DNA from: Kiloniellaceae bacterium
Lineage (GTDB): Bacteria > Pseudomonadota > Alphaproteobacteria > Kiloniellales > Kiloniellaceae
Assembly (NCBI GenBank): GCA_021776195.1
Contig: JAJFGK010000112.1
Span: 1-64,000, forward strand
Direction of reading: 5' to 3'
DNA length: 64,000 bases
The notes below the pieces were generated by a model. It did not search any database. It was not told the origin of the DNA and worked only from the letters and a program-made list of their open reading frames with translations. A program made the translations under genes and the position numbers. Of the stretch, positions 42,714-52,431 are shown in pieces (within the stretch, counting starts at the first letter, position 1; each line of letters begins with the position of its first letter).

Positions 42714-43703
42714 ATGAGCGACGAGACGTACGACGTCGTCGGGATTGGCAACGCAATCGTCGACGTTCTGGCCCAGGCCGACGACGCCGCGATCCAGCGC
42801 CTGGCGCTCGACAAGGGCACCATGACGCTGATCGATTCGCAGCGCGCCCAGAGCCTCTACGAGGCCATGGGTCCCGGCCGCGAGGTGTCCGGCGGGTCGG
42901 CGGCCAACACCATGGCGGGCCTGGCATCTTTCGGGTCGCGAGGGGCCTATATCGGCCGTGTGCGCGAGGACCAACTGGGCACGATTTTCGGTCACGACCT
43001 GCGTGCCGCCGGGGTGACCTTCGATGCAGCGCCGGCCAGCGAGGGGCCGAGCACCGCGCGCTGCCTGATTTTCGTTACCCCCGATGCCCAGCGCACCATG
43101 GCGACCTATCTGGGCGCCTGCGTCGAGCTCGGCCCGGAAGATATCGACGAGGGGCTTATCGCCAGCGCCAAGGTCACCTATATGGAAGGTTATCTGTGGG
43201 ATGCCCCGCCGGCCAAGGAAGCTTTCCTGAAGGCCGCGCGGATCGCCCACGATGCCGGCCGCAAGGTCGCGCTCAGCCTTTCCGACCCCTTTTGCGTCGA
43301 CCGTCACCGCGATTCGTTTCGCGACCTGGTGGCGGGTCATGTCGATCTGCTCTTCGCTAACGAAGCTGAAATCACTTCTCTTTATCAAGTTGAGAGCTTC
43401 GACGATGCGCTCCGGGCCGTGGCCGGCCACTGCGAAGTCGCGGCCCTGACCCGGAGCGAAAAAGGCGCCGTGGTGACGGCCGACGGCGCGGTCCATGTGA
43501 TCGACGCCGAACCGGTGGCCAGCCTGGTGGATACCACCGGCGCCGGCGACCTCTACGCCGCCGGCTTCCTGCACGGCTACACCGACGGTTCAGACCCGGC
43601 CAAATGCGGCCGTCTGGGCGCCATCGCCGCCGCCGAAGTCATCGGGCACTACGGTGCCCGACCGGAAGTATCCCTGGCCGAACTGGCCGCCCGTTCGTTC
43701 TGA
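42714..43703 (+). CDS. PfkB-family (adenosine-type) sugar kinase
   Basis: A 329-residue ribokinase-fold kinase. Substrate-side motif GGSAANTMAGLASFG and the C-terminal signature DTTGAGDLYAAGFLHG (catalytic Asp in GAGD) are present, with FANEAEITSLY between. The sequence resembles alphaproteobacterial adenosine kinases, but ribose-type sugars or nucleosides cannot be excluded. ATG 42714 has AGGAG eight bases upstream. typA follows after 14 bases on the same strand. Confidence 0.88.
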   Translation: MSDETYDVVGIGNAIVDVLAQADDAAIQRLALDKGTMTLIDSQRAQSLYEAMGPGREVSGGSAANTMAGLASFGSRGAYIGRVREDQLGTIFGHDLRAAGVTFDAAPASEGPSTARCLIFVTPDAQRTMATYLGACVELGPEDIDEGLIASAKVTYMEGYLWDAPPAKEAFLKAARIAHDAGRKVALSLSDPFCVDRHRDSFRDLVAGHVDLLFANEAEITSLYQVESFDDALRAVAGHCEVAALTRSEKGAVVTADGAVHVIDAEPVASLVDTTGAGDLYAAGFLHGYTDGSDPAKCGRLGAIAAAEVIGHYGARPEVSLAELAARSF

Positions 43704-43717
43704 AAGTAACAGCTGTC

Positions 43718-45556
43718 ATGACTGCCACGACCCTACGCAACATCGCCATCATCGCTCACGTCGACCACGGAAAGACCACCCTGGTCGACCGGCTGCTGCA
43801 GCAGTCCGGCGCGGTGCGCGCCAACCAGCAGGTGGCCGAGCGCGCCATGGACAGCAACGACCTGGAGCGCGAACGCGGAATCACGATCCTGGCCAAGTGC
43901 ACCTCGGTGGACTGGAAGGGAACCCGGATCAACATCGTCGACACGCCGGGCCACGCCGACTTCGGCGGCGAGGTCGAGCGCATTCTCTCCATGGTCGATG
44001 GAGCGGTCCTGCTGGTGGATGCCGCCGAGGGGCCGATGCCGCAGACCAAGTTCGTCACCATGAAAGCCCTGGCCCGCGGCTTGAAACCGATCCTGGTGAT
44101 CAACAAGGTCGACAAGTCCGATGCCCGGCCCTTCTGGGTCCAGGACGCCGTCTTCGATCTCTTCGCCAGCCTGGACGCGAGCGACGAGCAGCTCGACTTC
44201 CCGACCCTTTTCGCCTCGGCCAAGGAAGGCTGGGCCGGCGAGACCCCGGATCAGGCCGACTCCGGCGGCGACATGACGGCGCTGTTCGACAAGATCGTCA
44301 CCCACGTCGAGACGCCCAAGGTCGGGCCTGCGGCGCCCTTCGCCATGCTGGTGTCGATCCTCGAGGCCGACCCCTATCTCGGCCGCGTGCTGACCGGCCG
44401 GATCGAGACCGGCGTCGCCCGCCTCAATATGCCGCTTCAGGTGCTGGGCGCCGACGGGGTGGTCCAGTCGGGCGCCCGCCTGACCAAGCTGATGGCCTAT
44501 CGCGGCCTGACCCGCGAGCCGGTGGAGACGGCGCAGGCCGGCGACATCGTCGCCGTGGCCGGGCTTGGCGATGCCACTGTGGCCCACACGATTTGCGATC
44601 CCGCGGTCCAGCAGGCCCTGCCGGCACAGCCGATCGACCCGCCGACCCTGGCCATGACCTTCGCGGTCAACGATTCGCCCCTCGCCGGCCTGGAGGGCGA
44701 CAAGCTGACCTCGCGGGTGATCCGCGCCCGCCTGTTGCGCGAGGCCGAGGGCAACGTCGCGATCCAGGTGAGCGAGACCCAAGACAAGGACGCCTTCGAG
44801 GTCGCCGGCCGCGGCGAACTGCAGCTCGGCGTGCTGATCGAGACCCTGCGGCGCGAGGGCTTCGAGCTTTCGATCTCACGCCCCCGGGTTCTGTTCCGCG
44901 ACGATCCCGAGACCGGCGAGCGCCTGGAGCCCTTCGAGGAGGTCTTGGTGGACGTCGACGAGGCCTACTCCGGCGTGGTGGTGGAGAAGCTGTCCGAGCG
45001 CAAGTCCGAGCTGACCGACATGCGCCCCTCGGGAGGCGGCAAGCTGCGCCTCACCTTCCTGGCGCCCTCGCGCGGCCTGATCGGGTATCACGGCGAGTTT
45101 CTCACCGACACCCGCGGCACCGGGATCATGAACCGCATTTATCACAGCTATCGCCCGGCCAAGGGCGCCATCGCCTCCCGGCGCAACGGGGCGCTGCTCT
45201 CCACCGGGCGCGGCAAGGCGGTGGCCTACGCGCTTTGGAACATCGAGGAGCGCGGCATCATCTTCATCCGCCCCGGCGACGAGGTTTACGCGGGCATGGT
45301 GATCGGCGAGAACAGCAAGCCGATGGACCTCGAGGTCAATCCCATGAAGGCCAAGCAGCTGACCAACATCCGCGCCTCGGGCAAGGACGAGGCCGTGCGG
45401 CTGACCACGCCGCGGCTGCCCAAACTGGAACCCTCGCTGGCCTACATCGCCAGCGACGAACTGGTCGAGGTGACGCCCAAGTCGATCCGACTGCGCAAGC
45501 GCCTGCTCGACCCCCATGCGCGCAAGCGCGAATCAAGGCTGAAGGATGCCGGCTGA
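43718..45556 (+). CDS. typA: Ribosome-associated GTPase TypA/BipA
   Basis: Translational GTPase that acts in 50S ribosome assembly and stress adaptation. The 612-residue protein begins IAIIAHVDHGKTTLVDRLL (P-loop), with RERGITILAK (switch I), DTPGHADFGGEV (switch II), NKVDKSDA, then domain II, an EF-G-like domain (AGRGELQLGVLIETLRREG) and the BipA-specific C-terminus (NIRASGKDEAVRLTTP). Start ATG 43718. It overlaps the following permease gene by 11 bases. Confidence 0.95.
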   Translation: MTATTLRNIAIIAHVDHGKTTLVDRLLQQSGAVRANQQVAERAMDSNDLERERGITILAKCTSVDWKGTRINIVDTPGHADFGGEVERILSMVDGAVLLVDAAEGPMPQTKFVTMKALARGLKPILVINKVDKSDARPFWVQDAVFDLFASLDASDEQLDFPTLFASAKEGWAGETPDQADSGGDMTALFDKIVTHVETPKVGPAAPFAMLVSILEADPYLGRVLTGRIETGVARLNMPLQVLGADGVVQSGARLTKLMAYRGLTREPVETAQAGDIVAVAGLGDATVAHTICDPAVQQALPAQPIDPPTLAMTFAVNDSPLAGLEGDKLTSRVIRARLLREAEGNVAIQVSETQDKDAFEVAGRGELQLGVLIETLRREGFELSISRPRVLFRDDPETGERLEPFEEVLVDVDEAYSGVVVEKLSERKSELTDMRPSGGGKLRLTFLAPSRGLIGYHGEFLTDTRGTGIMNRIYHSYRPAKGAIASRRNGALLSTGRGKAVAYALWNIEERGIIFIRPGDEVYAGMVIGENSKPMDLEVNPMKAKQLTNIRASGKDEAVRLTTPRLPKLEPSLAYIASDELVEVTPKSIRLRKRLLDPHARKRESRLKDAG

Positions 45557-46895
45557 CCCACCAGGCGACACCCTGATTGAAGAGGAGGAGCCGGGCGAGG
45601 AGCAGATCTCCTGGCGCGACTCGCTAAAGGTCTATCTCGACCGCCGCCAGTTGGTCATCTTTGTCATGGGTTTCGCCAGCGGCCTGCCGCTGCTGCTGAC
45701 CCTCTCGACGCTGTCCTACTGGCTGGCCAAGGTCGGCGTCGACAAGACCTCCATCGGCCTCTTTGCCTTGGTCGGCCTGCCCTACACCTTGAAGTTTCTC
45801 TGGTCGCCGGTCTTCGATCACGTCCGACCGCCCTTGCTGTGGCGGCTTTTCGGGCGGCGACGTGGCTGGGTTCTTCTGGTCCAGCTCGGCCTGATTCCCT
45901 CGATCCTCCTGCTCGGCCTGACGGATCCGGCCTCCGAGCCCTGGCTGACCGCTGTTGTCGCGCTTGCCGTGGCCTTCTTCTCGGCCAGCCAGGACATCGT
46001 CATCGACGCCTATAGGATCGAGATCCTCGGCGAGGACGAACAGGGCGCGGGCGCCGCCTCGACCCAGGTCGGCTATCGCTTCGGCCTGTTGTTGGCCAGC
46101 GCAGGCGCCATCGGTCTCTCTGATTTCTACTCCTGGTTCGCGGTCTTCGCCGTACTCGCCGGTGCACTGGCCATCTCGATGCTGGCGGTGCTGCTCGCGC
46201 CCGAGCCGCCGGCCGTCCGGCAGGCGCCTAGCGTGCAACGCCCAGCCCAGCGGTTGCGCACCGCGGTGATCGACCCCTTCATCGATTTCATGACCCGGCC
46301 AGGCTGGTTTCTGATCATCCTCTTTGCCCTTTTTTACAAGTTCGGCGATGCCATCGGCGGCGTGATGGCCAATCCCTTCTATGTCGAGATCGGTTTCAGC
46401 GGCGTAGAGATCGCCGGGGTTACCAAGGTCTTCGGGGTCGTGGCCACTCTGGCCGGGGTCGTGGTCGGCGGGTTGCTGGTGGCGCGGTTTGGCACCTTCA
46501 CCGCGCTCTTGGTCGGCGGACTGCTGCAGGCCGTGACCAACCTTCTCTTCGCCCTGCAGGCGGCGGTCGGCGCCGAGATCGCCATGCTCTTCGTGGCCAT
46601 CGGCGCGGACAGCTTCACCGGCGGTCTGGGCTCGGCGGCCTTCGTCGCCTACCTTTCCAGCCTGTGCAGCCTGCGCTTCACCGGCACGCAGTTCGCGCTG
46701 CTGACCTCCCTCATGGCATTCGGACGCACGGTGATGTCCACCGGCGGCGGCTGGCTCGCCGACCACATGGACTGGGTGACCTTCTTCGTGGCCACCACCG
46801 TCCTGGCGACCCCTGGGCTGCTCCTGCTCGCCCTGCTGGGCACGGCCTACGACTGGGACAAGCAGCGCGGCCACCGCGAAGAGGACACCTCCTAG
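45546..46895 (+). CDS. ampG: AmpG-like MFS permease
   Basis: A 449-residue major facilitator protein with about 12 helices. It matches the AmpG family, which imports anhydromuropeptides for cell-wall recycling: GFASGLPLLLTLSTLSYWL in helix 1, VGLPYTLKFLWSPVFD after helix 2, SQDIVIDAYRIEIL in helix 4-5, and QFALLTSLMAFGRTVMS late. A 30-residue acidic N-terminus precedes the first helix. ATG 45546 lies inside the typA end with AAGG just upstream. The substrate is inferred from family. Confidence 0.85.
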   Translation: MPADPPGDTLIEEEEPGEEQISWRDSLKVYLDRRQLVIFVMGFASGLPLLLTLSTLSYWLAKVGVDKTSIGLFALVGLPYTLKFLWSPVFDHVRPPLLWRLFGRRRGWVLLVQLGLIPSILLLGLTDPASEPWLTAVVALAVAFFSASQDIVIDAYRIEILGEDEQGAGAASTQVGYRFGLLLASAGAIGLSDFYSWFAVFAVLAGALAISMLAVLLAPEPPAVRQAPSVQRPAQRLRTAVIDPFIDFMTRPGWFLIILFALFYKFGDAIGGVMANPFYVEIGFSGVEIAGVTKVFGVVATLAGVVVGGLLVARFGTFTALLVGGLLQAVTNLLFALQAAVGAEIAMLFVAIGADSFTGGLGSAAFVAYLSSLCSLRFTGTQFALLTSLMAFGRTVMSTGGGWLADHMDWVTFFVATTVLATPGLLLLALLGTAYDWDKQRGHREEDTS

Positions 46896-47006
46896 AGCCA
46901 ATCGCAATTACCCTCTCAGAGGCTATTTCCAAAGTTTGAACGCTCGGCTAGTCTTTCCCCTCGAGCGGGCCGATGAAACCTGGCCGGCCGAACAAAGGGA
47001 GAGCGC
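46896..47006. promoter_or_regulatory. Gap before the potABCD operon
   Basis: A 111-base gap. CCTCTCAGAGG at 46913-46923 is a perfect 5-bp inverted repeat that may terminate the ampG transcript. The following bases presumably hold the pot promoter; a purine-rich GGGAGAGC precedes ATG 47007. Confidence 0.4.
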
Positions 47007-48164
47007 ATGTCGGTAGGACAGCCCCTGGAGGGGGTCTCGAAGACCACGGCCGAAGTACCTGCCGACCTCCAGGGCGGTGGCGAGGTCTCGGTCGAGGCGG
47101 AAGGTGTCACCAAGATCTTCGGGGCCGGGGACAATCAGGTCCGCGCCCTCGACCAGGTCAGCGTGGCGATCCGCGAGAACGAGTTCTTCACCCTGCTTGG
47201 CCCGTCGGGCTGCGGCAAGACCACCCTGCTGCGCCTGATCGCCGGCTTCGACCACCCCACCGGCGGCCGGATCCGCCTCGGCGGCCAGGTCATCGATCAC
47301 CTGCCGCCCTTCAAGCGCCCGGTCAACACGGTGTTCCAGAACTACGCGCTCTTTCCCCATCTGACGGTGGCCCAGAACATCGCCTTCGGCCTGGAGATGC
47401 TGGGACGCCCCAAGGACGAGGTCGGCCGGACGGTGGAGGCCATGCTGGCCCTGGTCCGCATGGAGGGCCTGGCCGATCGCAAGACCTCGCAGATTTCAGG
47501 CGGCCAGCAGCAGCGTGTCGCCCTGGCCCGCGCCCTGGCGCCGCGGCCCAAGGTCCTGCTGCTCGACGAACCGCTGTCGGCCCTCGACCTGAAGCTCCGC
47601 AAGGAGATGCAGATCGAACTGAAGCGGCTGCAGAACGAAACCGGCATCACCTTCGTCTTCGTCACCCACGACCAGGAAGAAGCGCTGACCATGTCGGACC
47701 GGGTCGCGGTCATGCGCGACGGCCGCATTCTCCAGATCGACGCGCCGCGCCAGGTCTACGATCATCCCGCCGAGCGTTTCGTCGCCCACTTCATCGGCGA
47801 GACCAATTTCCTCGAGGCCGAGCTGCTCGGCATCGAAGGCGACAGGGCCCGGGTGCGCCTGCAGAGCGGTGCCGTGGTCGAGGCGTCGCGGCCGCTGCGC
47901 GACATCGCCGCCGGGGCGGTCAGCGTGGTGATCCGTCCCGAGCATGCGCAGTTGACCGACCGTCCCGACGACGCGCCGCTCCGCGGGCAGGTCGACAACG
48001 TGGTCTATTTCGGCACCGACACGCACTACCATATGCGCCTGGAGACCGGGCAGCCTTTCGTCGTGCGCCAACAGAACCAGCGCGACAGCGGCGAGCCCCA
48101 CCAGGTCGGCGACCGCCTCGGCATCACCGTGAAGGGGAACGCCGTGCAAGTGTTGCTGGACTGA
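47007..48164 (+). CDS. potA: Spermidine/putrescine ABC transporter, ATP-binding protein
   Basis: ATPase of a polyamine-type importer. The 385 residues hold Walker [13 protein letters not shown]-loop [12 protein letters not shown], signature [14 protein letters not shown], Walker [12 protein letters not shown] and the H-loop [16 protein letters not shown], followed by a TOBE regulatory domain ([10 protein letters not shown]). Four genes follow in order A-B-C-D. Substrate could be putrescine, spermidine or a related cation. Confidence 0.92.
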   Translation: MSVGQPLEGVSKTTAEVPADLQGGGEVSVEAEGVTKIFGAGDNQVRALDQVSVAIRENEFFTLLGPSGCGKTTLLRLIAGFDHPTGGRIRLGGQVIDHLPPFKRPVNTVFQNYALFPHLTVAQNIAFGLEMLGRPKDEVGRTVEAMLALVRMEGLADRKTSQISGGQQQRVALARALAPRPKVLLLDEPLSALDLKLRKEMQIELKRLQNETGITFVFVTHDQEEALTMSDRVAVMRDGRILQIDAPRQVYDHPAERFVAHFIGETNFLEAELLGIEGDRARVRLQSGAVVEASRPLRDIAAGAVSVVIRPEHAQLTDRPDDAPLRGQVDNVVYFGTDTHYHMRLETGQPFVVRQQNQRDSGEPHQVGDRLGITVKGNAVQVLLD

Positions 48165-48167
48165 TCC

Positions 48168-49139
48168 GTGGCGGTCGAAACCCACAAGGGCGACCTGGGC
48201 AGCTTCGCCCCGTCCCGTGCCGAAATGTCGGGTGCCGAGGCGACGGCGATCAAGCTGCGCCGGGAGAAGAACACCCGTTGGCTCCTGGTGACACCGGCGC
48301 TCGCCGTCATCGGTGTTATCGGCATCCTGCCGCTCTCGATCATCCTGGTCTACTCCTTCCTGGAGCCTGGCCCCTATGCCGGCGTGAGCTGGACGCCGAC
48401 CCTGGAGGCCTGGACCAACGTTCTGTTCGAACGGGACATTTTCGAAGACACCCTCGGCCTCAACACGGCCCATATGTCGATCTTCTCGCGCTCGGTCGGA
48501 CTCGCGCTGGGCACCACGATCCTGACCTTCATCTTCGGCTTTCCCACCGCCTACTTCATCGCCACCCGGCCGGCCGACCAGCGGACCCTCTGGCTGTTCC
48601 TGATTTCCCTGCCCTTCTGGAGCAACCTGCTGGTGCGGACCTTCTCGATGATGCTGTTCCTCAGGGACGACGGCTTCATCAACAACACCTTGTTGTTCTT
48701 CAACCTGATCGACGAGCCGCTGATCATCATCTACACCAACACGGCGGTGGGGATCGGCCTGGTCTATGCCTACCTGCCGCTCATGGTCATGCCGATTTAC
48801 GCGAGCATGGAAAAACTCGACTTTCGCATTGTCGAGGCCGGCTACGATCTCTACGCCAACCGCTGGCAGGTGCTGCGGCGGGTCATCCTGCCGCTGGTCA
48901 AGCCGGGCGTCGTGGCCGGCTGCATCCTGGTCTTCATTCCCTCGATCGGCGCCTATGTGACGCCCAAGATCCTGGGCGGCGGCAAAAAGCTGATGCTCGG
49001 CAACCTGATTGCCAATCAGTTCGGCACCTCGCGCGACTGGCCCCTGGGCTCGGCCCTGGCGCTCTTCCTGATGGCCATGGTCATGGTGGCGCTGATCATC
49101 TACGTGCGCAACATCACCGCGGAGCGGGACAATGGCTGA
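48168..49139 (+). CDS. potB: Polyamine ABC transporter permease PotB-type
   Basis: A 323-residue inner membrane permease with about six helices (WLLVTPALAVIGVIGILPL first). The EAA loop reads EAGYDLYANRWQVLRRVILPLVKPG, which contacts the ATPase. GTG 48168 follows potA after three bases. It ends inside the potC start (8-base overlap). Confidence 0.9.
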   Translation: MAVETHKGDLGSFAPSRAEMSGAEATAIKLRREKNTRWLLVTPALAVIGVIGILPLSIILVYSFLEPGPYAGVSWTPTLEAWTNVLFERDIFEDTLGLNTAHMSIFSRSVGLALGTTILTFIFGFPTAYFIATRPADQRTLWLFLISLPFWSNLLVRTFSMMLFLRDDGFINNTLLFFNLIDEPLIIIYTNTAVGIGLVYAYLPLMVMPIYASMEKLDFRIVEAGYDLYANRWQVLRRVILPLVKPGVVAGCILVFIPSIGAYVTPKILGGGKKLMLGNLIANQFGTSRDWPLGSALALFLMAMVMVALIIYVRNITAERDNG

Positions 49140-49992
49140 GCCGGCCTCCCTGATGCAAGCGGTCTCCCCGACCCAGGGCGCGGCCGATCCGCCGCCCCGG
49201 CGCTTCGACGTGCGGCGCATGCCCGGTTTTTCGCCCCTGGCGCTCTTTTGCATGGTGGCGCTTTACGCCCCGCTGCTCATCATGGCGGTCTTTTCCTTCA
49301 ACTCCAGCCGCTCGGTCACGCGCTTCACCGGCTTCAGCTGGGATTGGTACGGCCAGGCCGCGGCCAACGAATCGGTCCAGGACGCGGCCCTGCTGTCGTT
49401 GCAGGTCGCTTTCATCGCGACGGTCCTGGCCACCATCGCCGCCACCATGGCGGGCCTGGCGACGACCCGCGCCAAGGCCTTCAAGGGCCAGTCCCTGGTC
49501 TATGCCGTCATCAACCAGCCCTTGATGATCCCGGAGATCGTCACCGCCATCGGCACCCTGACCTTCTTTGGCATCATCAAGCAGGTAACCGGCGTCTATG
49601 GCTTGGGCTATCTGATTCTCGCCCATACGGTCTTTTGCATCCCCTTTGCCTACATGCCGATCCGCGCCCGGCTGGAGGACATGGATCTGACTTACGAACA
49701 CGTGGCCGCCGACCTCTACGCCAGTCCCTTGCGCACCTTCTGGCGCGTCACGCTGCCGTTGATGCTGCCCGGGATCATCGCCGGGGCCATGCTGTCCTTC
49801 GTGATTTCCCTCGACGATGTGATCATTTCCATGCTGGTGGCCGGGCCGGGCGAGACGACGCTTCCGGTCTGGATGATCGGCCAGCTGCGACGCGGCCTGA
49901 CGCCCGAGGTCAATGCGATCTCCACCGTGCTGCTGGGCGTCACCATCGTATTCGTCAGTTTCTTTTTCTTTTTAACCTTCAAGAAGCGATGA
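49132..49992 (+). CDS. potC: Polyamine ABC transporter permease PotC-type
   Basis: A 286-residue permease pairing with PotB. Helices start at LALFCMVALYAPLLIMAVFS. FNSSRSVTRFTGFSWDWY is the family's periplasmic stretch, and the EAA loop is AADLYASPLRTFWRVTLPLMLPG. VISLDDVIISMLVAGPG is typical of PotC. ATG overlaps the potB end. A short 88-base leader separates it from potD. Confidence 0.9.
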   Translation: MAEPASLMQAVSPTQGAADPPPRRFDVRRMPGFSPLALFCMVALYAPLLIMAVFSFNSSRSVTRFTGFSWDWYGQAAANESVQDAALLSLQVAFIATVLATIAATMAGLATTRAKAFKGQSLVYAVINQPLMIPEIVTAIGTLTFFGIIKQVTGVYGLGYLILAHTVFCIPFAYMPIRARLEDMDLTYEHVAADLYASPLRTFWRVTLPLMLPGIIAGAMLSFVISLDDVIISMLVAGPGETTLPVWMIGQLRRGLTPEVNAISTVLLGVTIVFVSFFFFLTFKKR

Positions 49993-50018
49993 GCAATCGC
50001 CGGCAACCCGCCAACCCT

Positions 50019-50072
50019 GAACCAAACCCAAGGCCAGAATCGAATCCAAGGCCAGAACCGAACCCAAGGGAG
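50019..50072 (+). repeat. Three 18-bp direct repeats in the potD leader
   Basis: Three adjacent 18-base units beginning GAACCAAACCCAAGG. The third unit ends in AAGGGAGG and supplies the Shine-Dalgarno of potD, eight bases before ATG 50081. The earlier two have AAGGCCAG in the same place. Confidence 0.85.
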
Positions 50073-50080
50073 GTAAGACC

Positions 50081-51112
50081 ATGAAACTCACCACAGTAAT
50101 CGCGGCAGGCGTCGGCCTGCTGTTTGGCGCAGGTCAGGCGCTCGCCGCCGGCGAACTGCATTTTTTCAACTGGGGCAACTACACGAACCCCGAACTGATC
50201 GAGAAATTCGAGAAGGAAACCGGCATCAAGGTGACGGTGGACGGCTACGATTCCAACGAATCCCTGCTGGCCAAGATCAAGGCCGGCGGCCATGGCTACG
50301 ACCTGGCCGTGCCGTCGGACTTCATGGTGCAGGTCATGGCCGATGAAGGCCTGATCCAGAAGGCCTATCCGAACAAGATGGAAAACTTCAAGCACATGGA
50401 TCCGCAGTGGGTCGATGTCTATTTCGATCCCGGCCGCGAGTACGGCGTTCCATGGCAGTGGGGCACCACCGGTATCAGCCTCAACACCGATCACTATAAC
50501 GGCCCCAAGGCGGATTCCTGGGCCCTGGTGTTCGATCCGCCCGAAGAGCTGGTCGGCCGTATCAACATGGTCAGCGAGATGGGCGACGTGATCAACGCCG
50601 GCCTCTTTTACCTGGGCCTGCCGCGCTGCAACGGCAACAAAGAGGACCTCAAGAAGCTGAATGCCCTCTTGATCAGCGCCAAGGAGAAGTGGCGCACCAT
50701 CGACTACGGCATCATCGAGAAGCTGACCAGCGGCGACGTCTATGCCTCGCACAATTGGAACGGCGCCTCCATGCGGGCCCGCCTGCAGGTGCCCTCCATC
50801 AAGTACATCTATCCCAAGGAGGGTCTGGTTGCCTGGGCCGACAACGTGGTGCTGCTGTCGGAAGCCAAGAACGTCGAGGAGGCCAAGACCTTCATGAACT
50901 TCATCATGGCGCCCGAGAACGCCGCCTTGATCTCCAACTTCGCGCGCTATGCCAACGGCATCGCGGGCAGCGACAAGTTCATGGACCCGGAGATGGCGAC
51001 CGCGCCCGAGATCATCGGCTATGAAGGCGCCGGCAAGGGGGAATTCATTCCGCCCTGCCCCCAGGAAGTCCAGGCCACCTATACCAAGATCTGGAACAAC
51101 CTGCTGAAGTAA
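50081..51112 (+). CDS. potD: Periplasmic polyamine-binding protein PotD-type
   Basis: A 343-residue substrate-binding protein. Signal peptide VIAAGVGLLFGAGQALAA, cleaved after about residue 22. The mature part begins GELHFFNWGNYTNPELIEKF, the standard PotD/PotF start, with SDFMVQVMADEGL and PWQWGTTGISLN. It delivers substrate to PotBC. A strong Shine-Dalgarno comes from the leader repeats and a terminator follows, so it closes the operon. Confidence 0.92.
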   Translation: MKLTTVIAAGVGLLFGAGQALAAGELHFFNWGNYTNPELIEKFEKETGIKVTVDGYDSNESLLAKIKAGGHGYDLAVPSDFMVQVMADEGLIQKAYPNKMENFKHMDPQWVDVYFDPGREYGVPWQWGTTGISLNTDHYNGPKADSWALVFDPPEELVGRINMVSEMGDVINAGLFYLGLPRCNGNKEDLKKLNALLISAKEKWRTIDYGIIEKLTSGDVYASHNWNGASMRARLQVPSIKYIYPKEGLVAWADNVVLLSEAKNVEEAKTFMNFIMAPENAALISNFARYANGIAGSDKFMDPEMATAPEIIGYEGAGKGEFIPPCPQEVQATYTKIWNNLLK

Positions 51113-51132
51113 CCTTGCTCTAGCTGCAAGCA

Positions 51133-51164
51133 GGGGCGTCTCGACCAATCGGCCGAGGCGCCCC
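51133..51164 (+). terminator. Hairpin terminator after potD
   Basis: GGGGCGTCTCG (51133-51143) and CGAGGCGCCCC (51154-51164) form an 11-bp stem with one G-T pair and a 10-base loop, 20 bases after the potD stop. A weak T-rich stretch (GATTGCGTTTGAG) follows. Confidence 0.65.
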
Positions 51165-51205
51165 GATTGCGTTTGAGTGCCCAATTGAGCTTTTAGGATC
51201 GCGTC

Positions 51206-52429
51206 ATGTCCGACCAGACTCCCCTCATGACCGGCTTTCCGCCGGAACCCACGCTGCGGGTGACCCAGGAGAACTGGCAACAACCGCCCTACAATCGCTG
51301 GGGTTTTCGCAACGCCCGGCGCCTGGTGCCGACCGCCGAGATCTGGCGTGGCCGGGGCCCGGTGGTCGAATTGCCGCGCGACGACCGGGATCTGGGCACG
51401 CCAGATCTCGGCGGTTTTTCTTTTCGGGGCGACGGGGGGCGGGCGCTGACCCTCGATGGCTACCTCGAGGAGAGCAAGGCCGACGGCTGCATCGTCCTGC
51501 GGGCCGGCAAGGTGGTCTACGAGCGCTATTTCGCCGGGATGACCGACCACTGCCTGCATCTATCCCAATCGGTCGCCAAGTCCCTTGTCGGAACCCTGGC
51601 GGGCATCCTCATCGAAGAGGGCGTCATCGCCCTCGACCGGCCGGTTCAAGACTATGTGCCGGAGCTGGTCGGCTGCGGCTACAAGGACGCGCGGGTCGCA
51701 CATCTCCTGGACATGGCCAGCGGCGTTGCCTTCGGCGAGGACTACGCGGACCCGGATTCCGACGTCACCCGCCTGGAGATTTCCTGCGGTTGGCGCTCCC
51801 GGCCCGCCGGCTGGCGTGGCCCGGCGACAATTTACGACGTGGCCCTGACCCTGGCGCAGGAGCGGCCGCACGGCGAATCCTTTCTCTATCGCTCGATCGA
51901 AACAGATGTGCTGGGCTGGATCCTGGAGCGTGCCAGCGGGCGCCACCTGACCGATCTGCTGAGCGAGAAAATCTGGGCGCGCCTGGGCTGCGAGGCCGAC
52001 GCCTGCATGACGGTCGACAGCACCGGCACCGCGCTGGCCGACGGCGGCTACAACGCGACCCTGCGCGACTATGCCCGCTTCGGCCAGACGATGCTGCAAA
52101 ACGGCACCTGGAACGGCGCGCGGATCGTGCCGGCGGCCTGGATCGAGGACATCGCGGCGGGCGAGACCGCCCGCGATCTGAACATGGAATGGCGCGGCCT
52201 GCCCCACGCCTGCTATCGCCGCAAGTGGTGGCTGCCCGAGCGCGGTCGGCCGCTCTTCATGGCGCTCGGCATCTTCGGTCAGATGATCGCCGTCGACCAG
52301 GCCAACGACATGGTGGTGGTGAAGCTCGGCACCTGGGAGAACGCCATCGATCCGCGCTACGCTCTGGAGGATGTGAAACTGGTGCGCGCCCTGGGCCGTG
52401 ACTTGGGACGCGACCTGGGCGGGACCTAA
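51206..52429 (+). CDS. Serine hydrolase, class C beta-lactamase/NylB-like
   Basis: A 407-residue protein of the serine beta-lactamase superfamily. The nucleophile motif SVAK is in HLSQSVAKSLVGTLAG, the YxS motif is in LYRSIETDVLGWIL, and later GGYNATLRDYARFGQ follows. These are closest to 6-aminohexanoate-dimer hydrolases and esterases of this fold, not to true beta-lactamases. No signal peptide is visible, so it is probably cytoplasmic. The natural substrate is unknown. It converges on the amidohydrolase gene. Confidence 0.85.
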   Translation: MSDQTPLMTGFPPEPTLRVTQENWQQPPYNRWGFRNARRLVPTAEIWRGRGPVVELPRDDRDLGTPDLGGFSFRGDGGRALTLDGYLEESKADGCIVLRAGKVVYERYFAGMTDHCLHLSQSVAKSLVGTLAGILIEEGVIALDRPVQDYVPELVGCGYKDARVAHLLDMASGVAFGEDYADPDSDVTRLEISCGWRSRPAGWRGPATIYDVALTLAQERPHGESFLYRSIETDVLGWILERASGRHLTDLLSEKIWARLGCEADACMTVDSTGTALADGGYNATLRDYARFGQTMLQNGTWNGARIVPAAWIEDIAAGETARDLNMEWRGLPHACYRRKWWLPERGRPLFMALGIFGQMIAVDQANDMVVVKLGTWENAIDPRYALEDVKLVRALGRDLGRDLGGT

Positions 52430-52431
52430 AT

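Noticed and set aside
46973..49153. 726-codon frame overlapping potA and potB
   Set aside because: Shadow frame; the real frames show Walker motifs and permease helices.
51206..52429. Beta-lactamase resistance gene
   Set aside because: The fold matches, but SVAK/YRS and the absence of a signal peptide point to a cytoplasmic NylB/esterase-like hydrolase.
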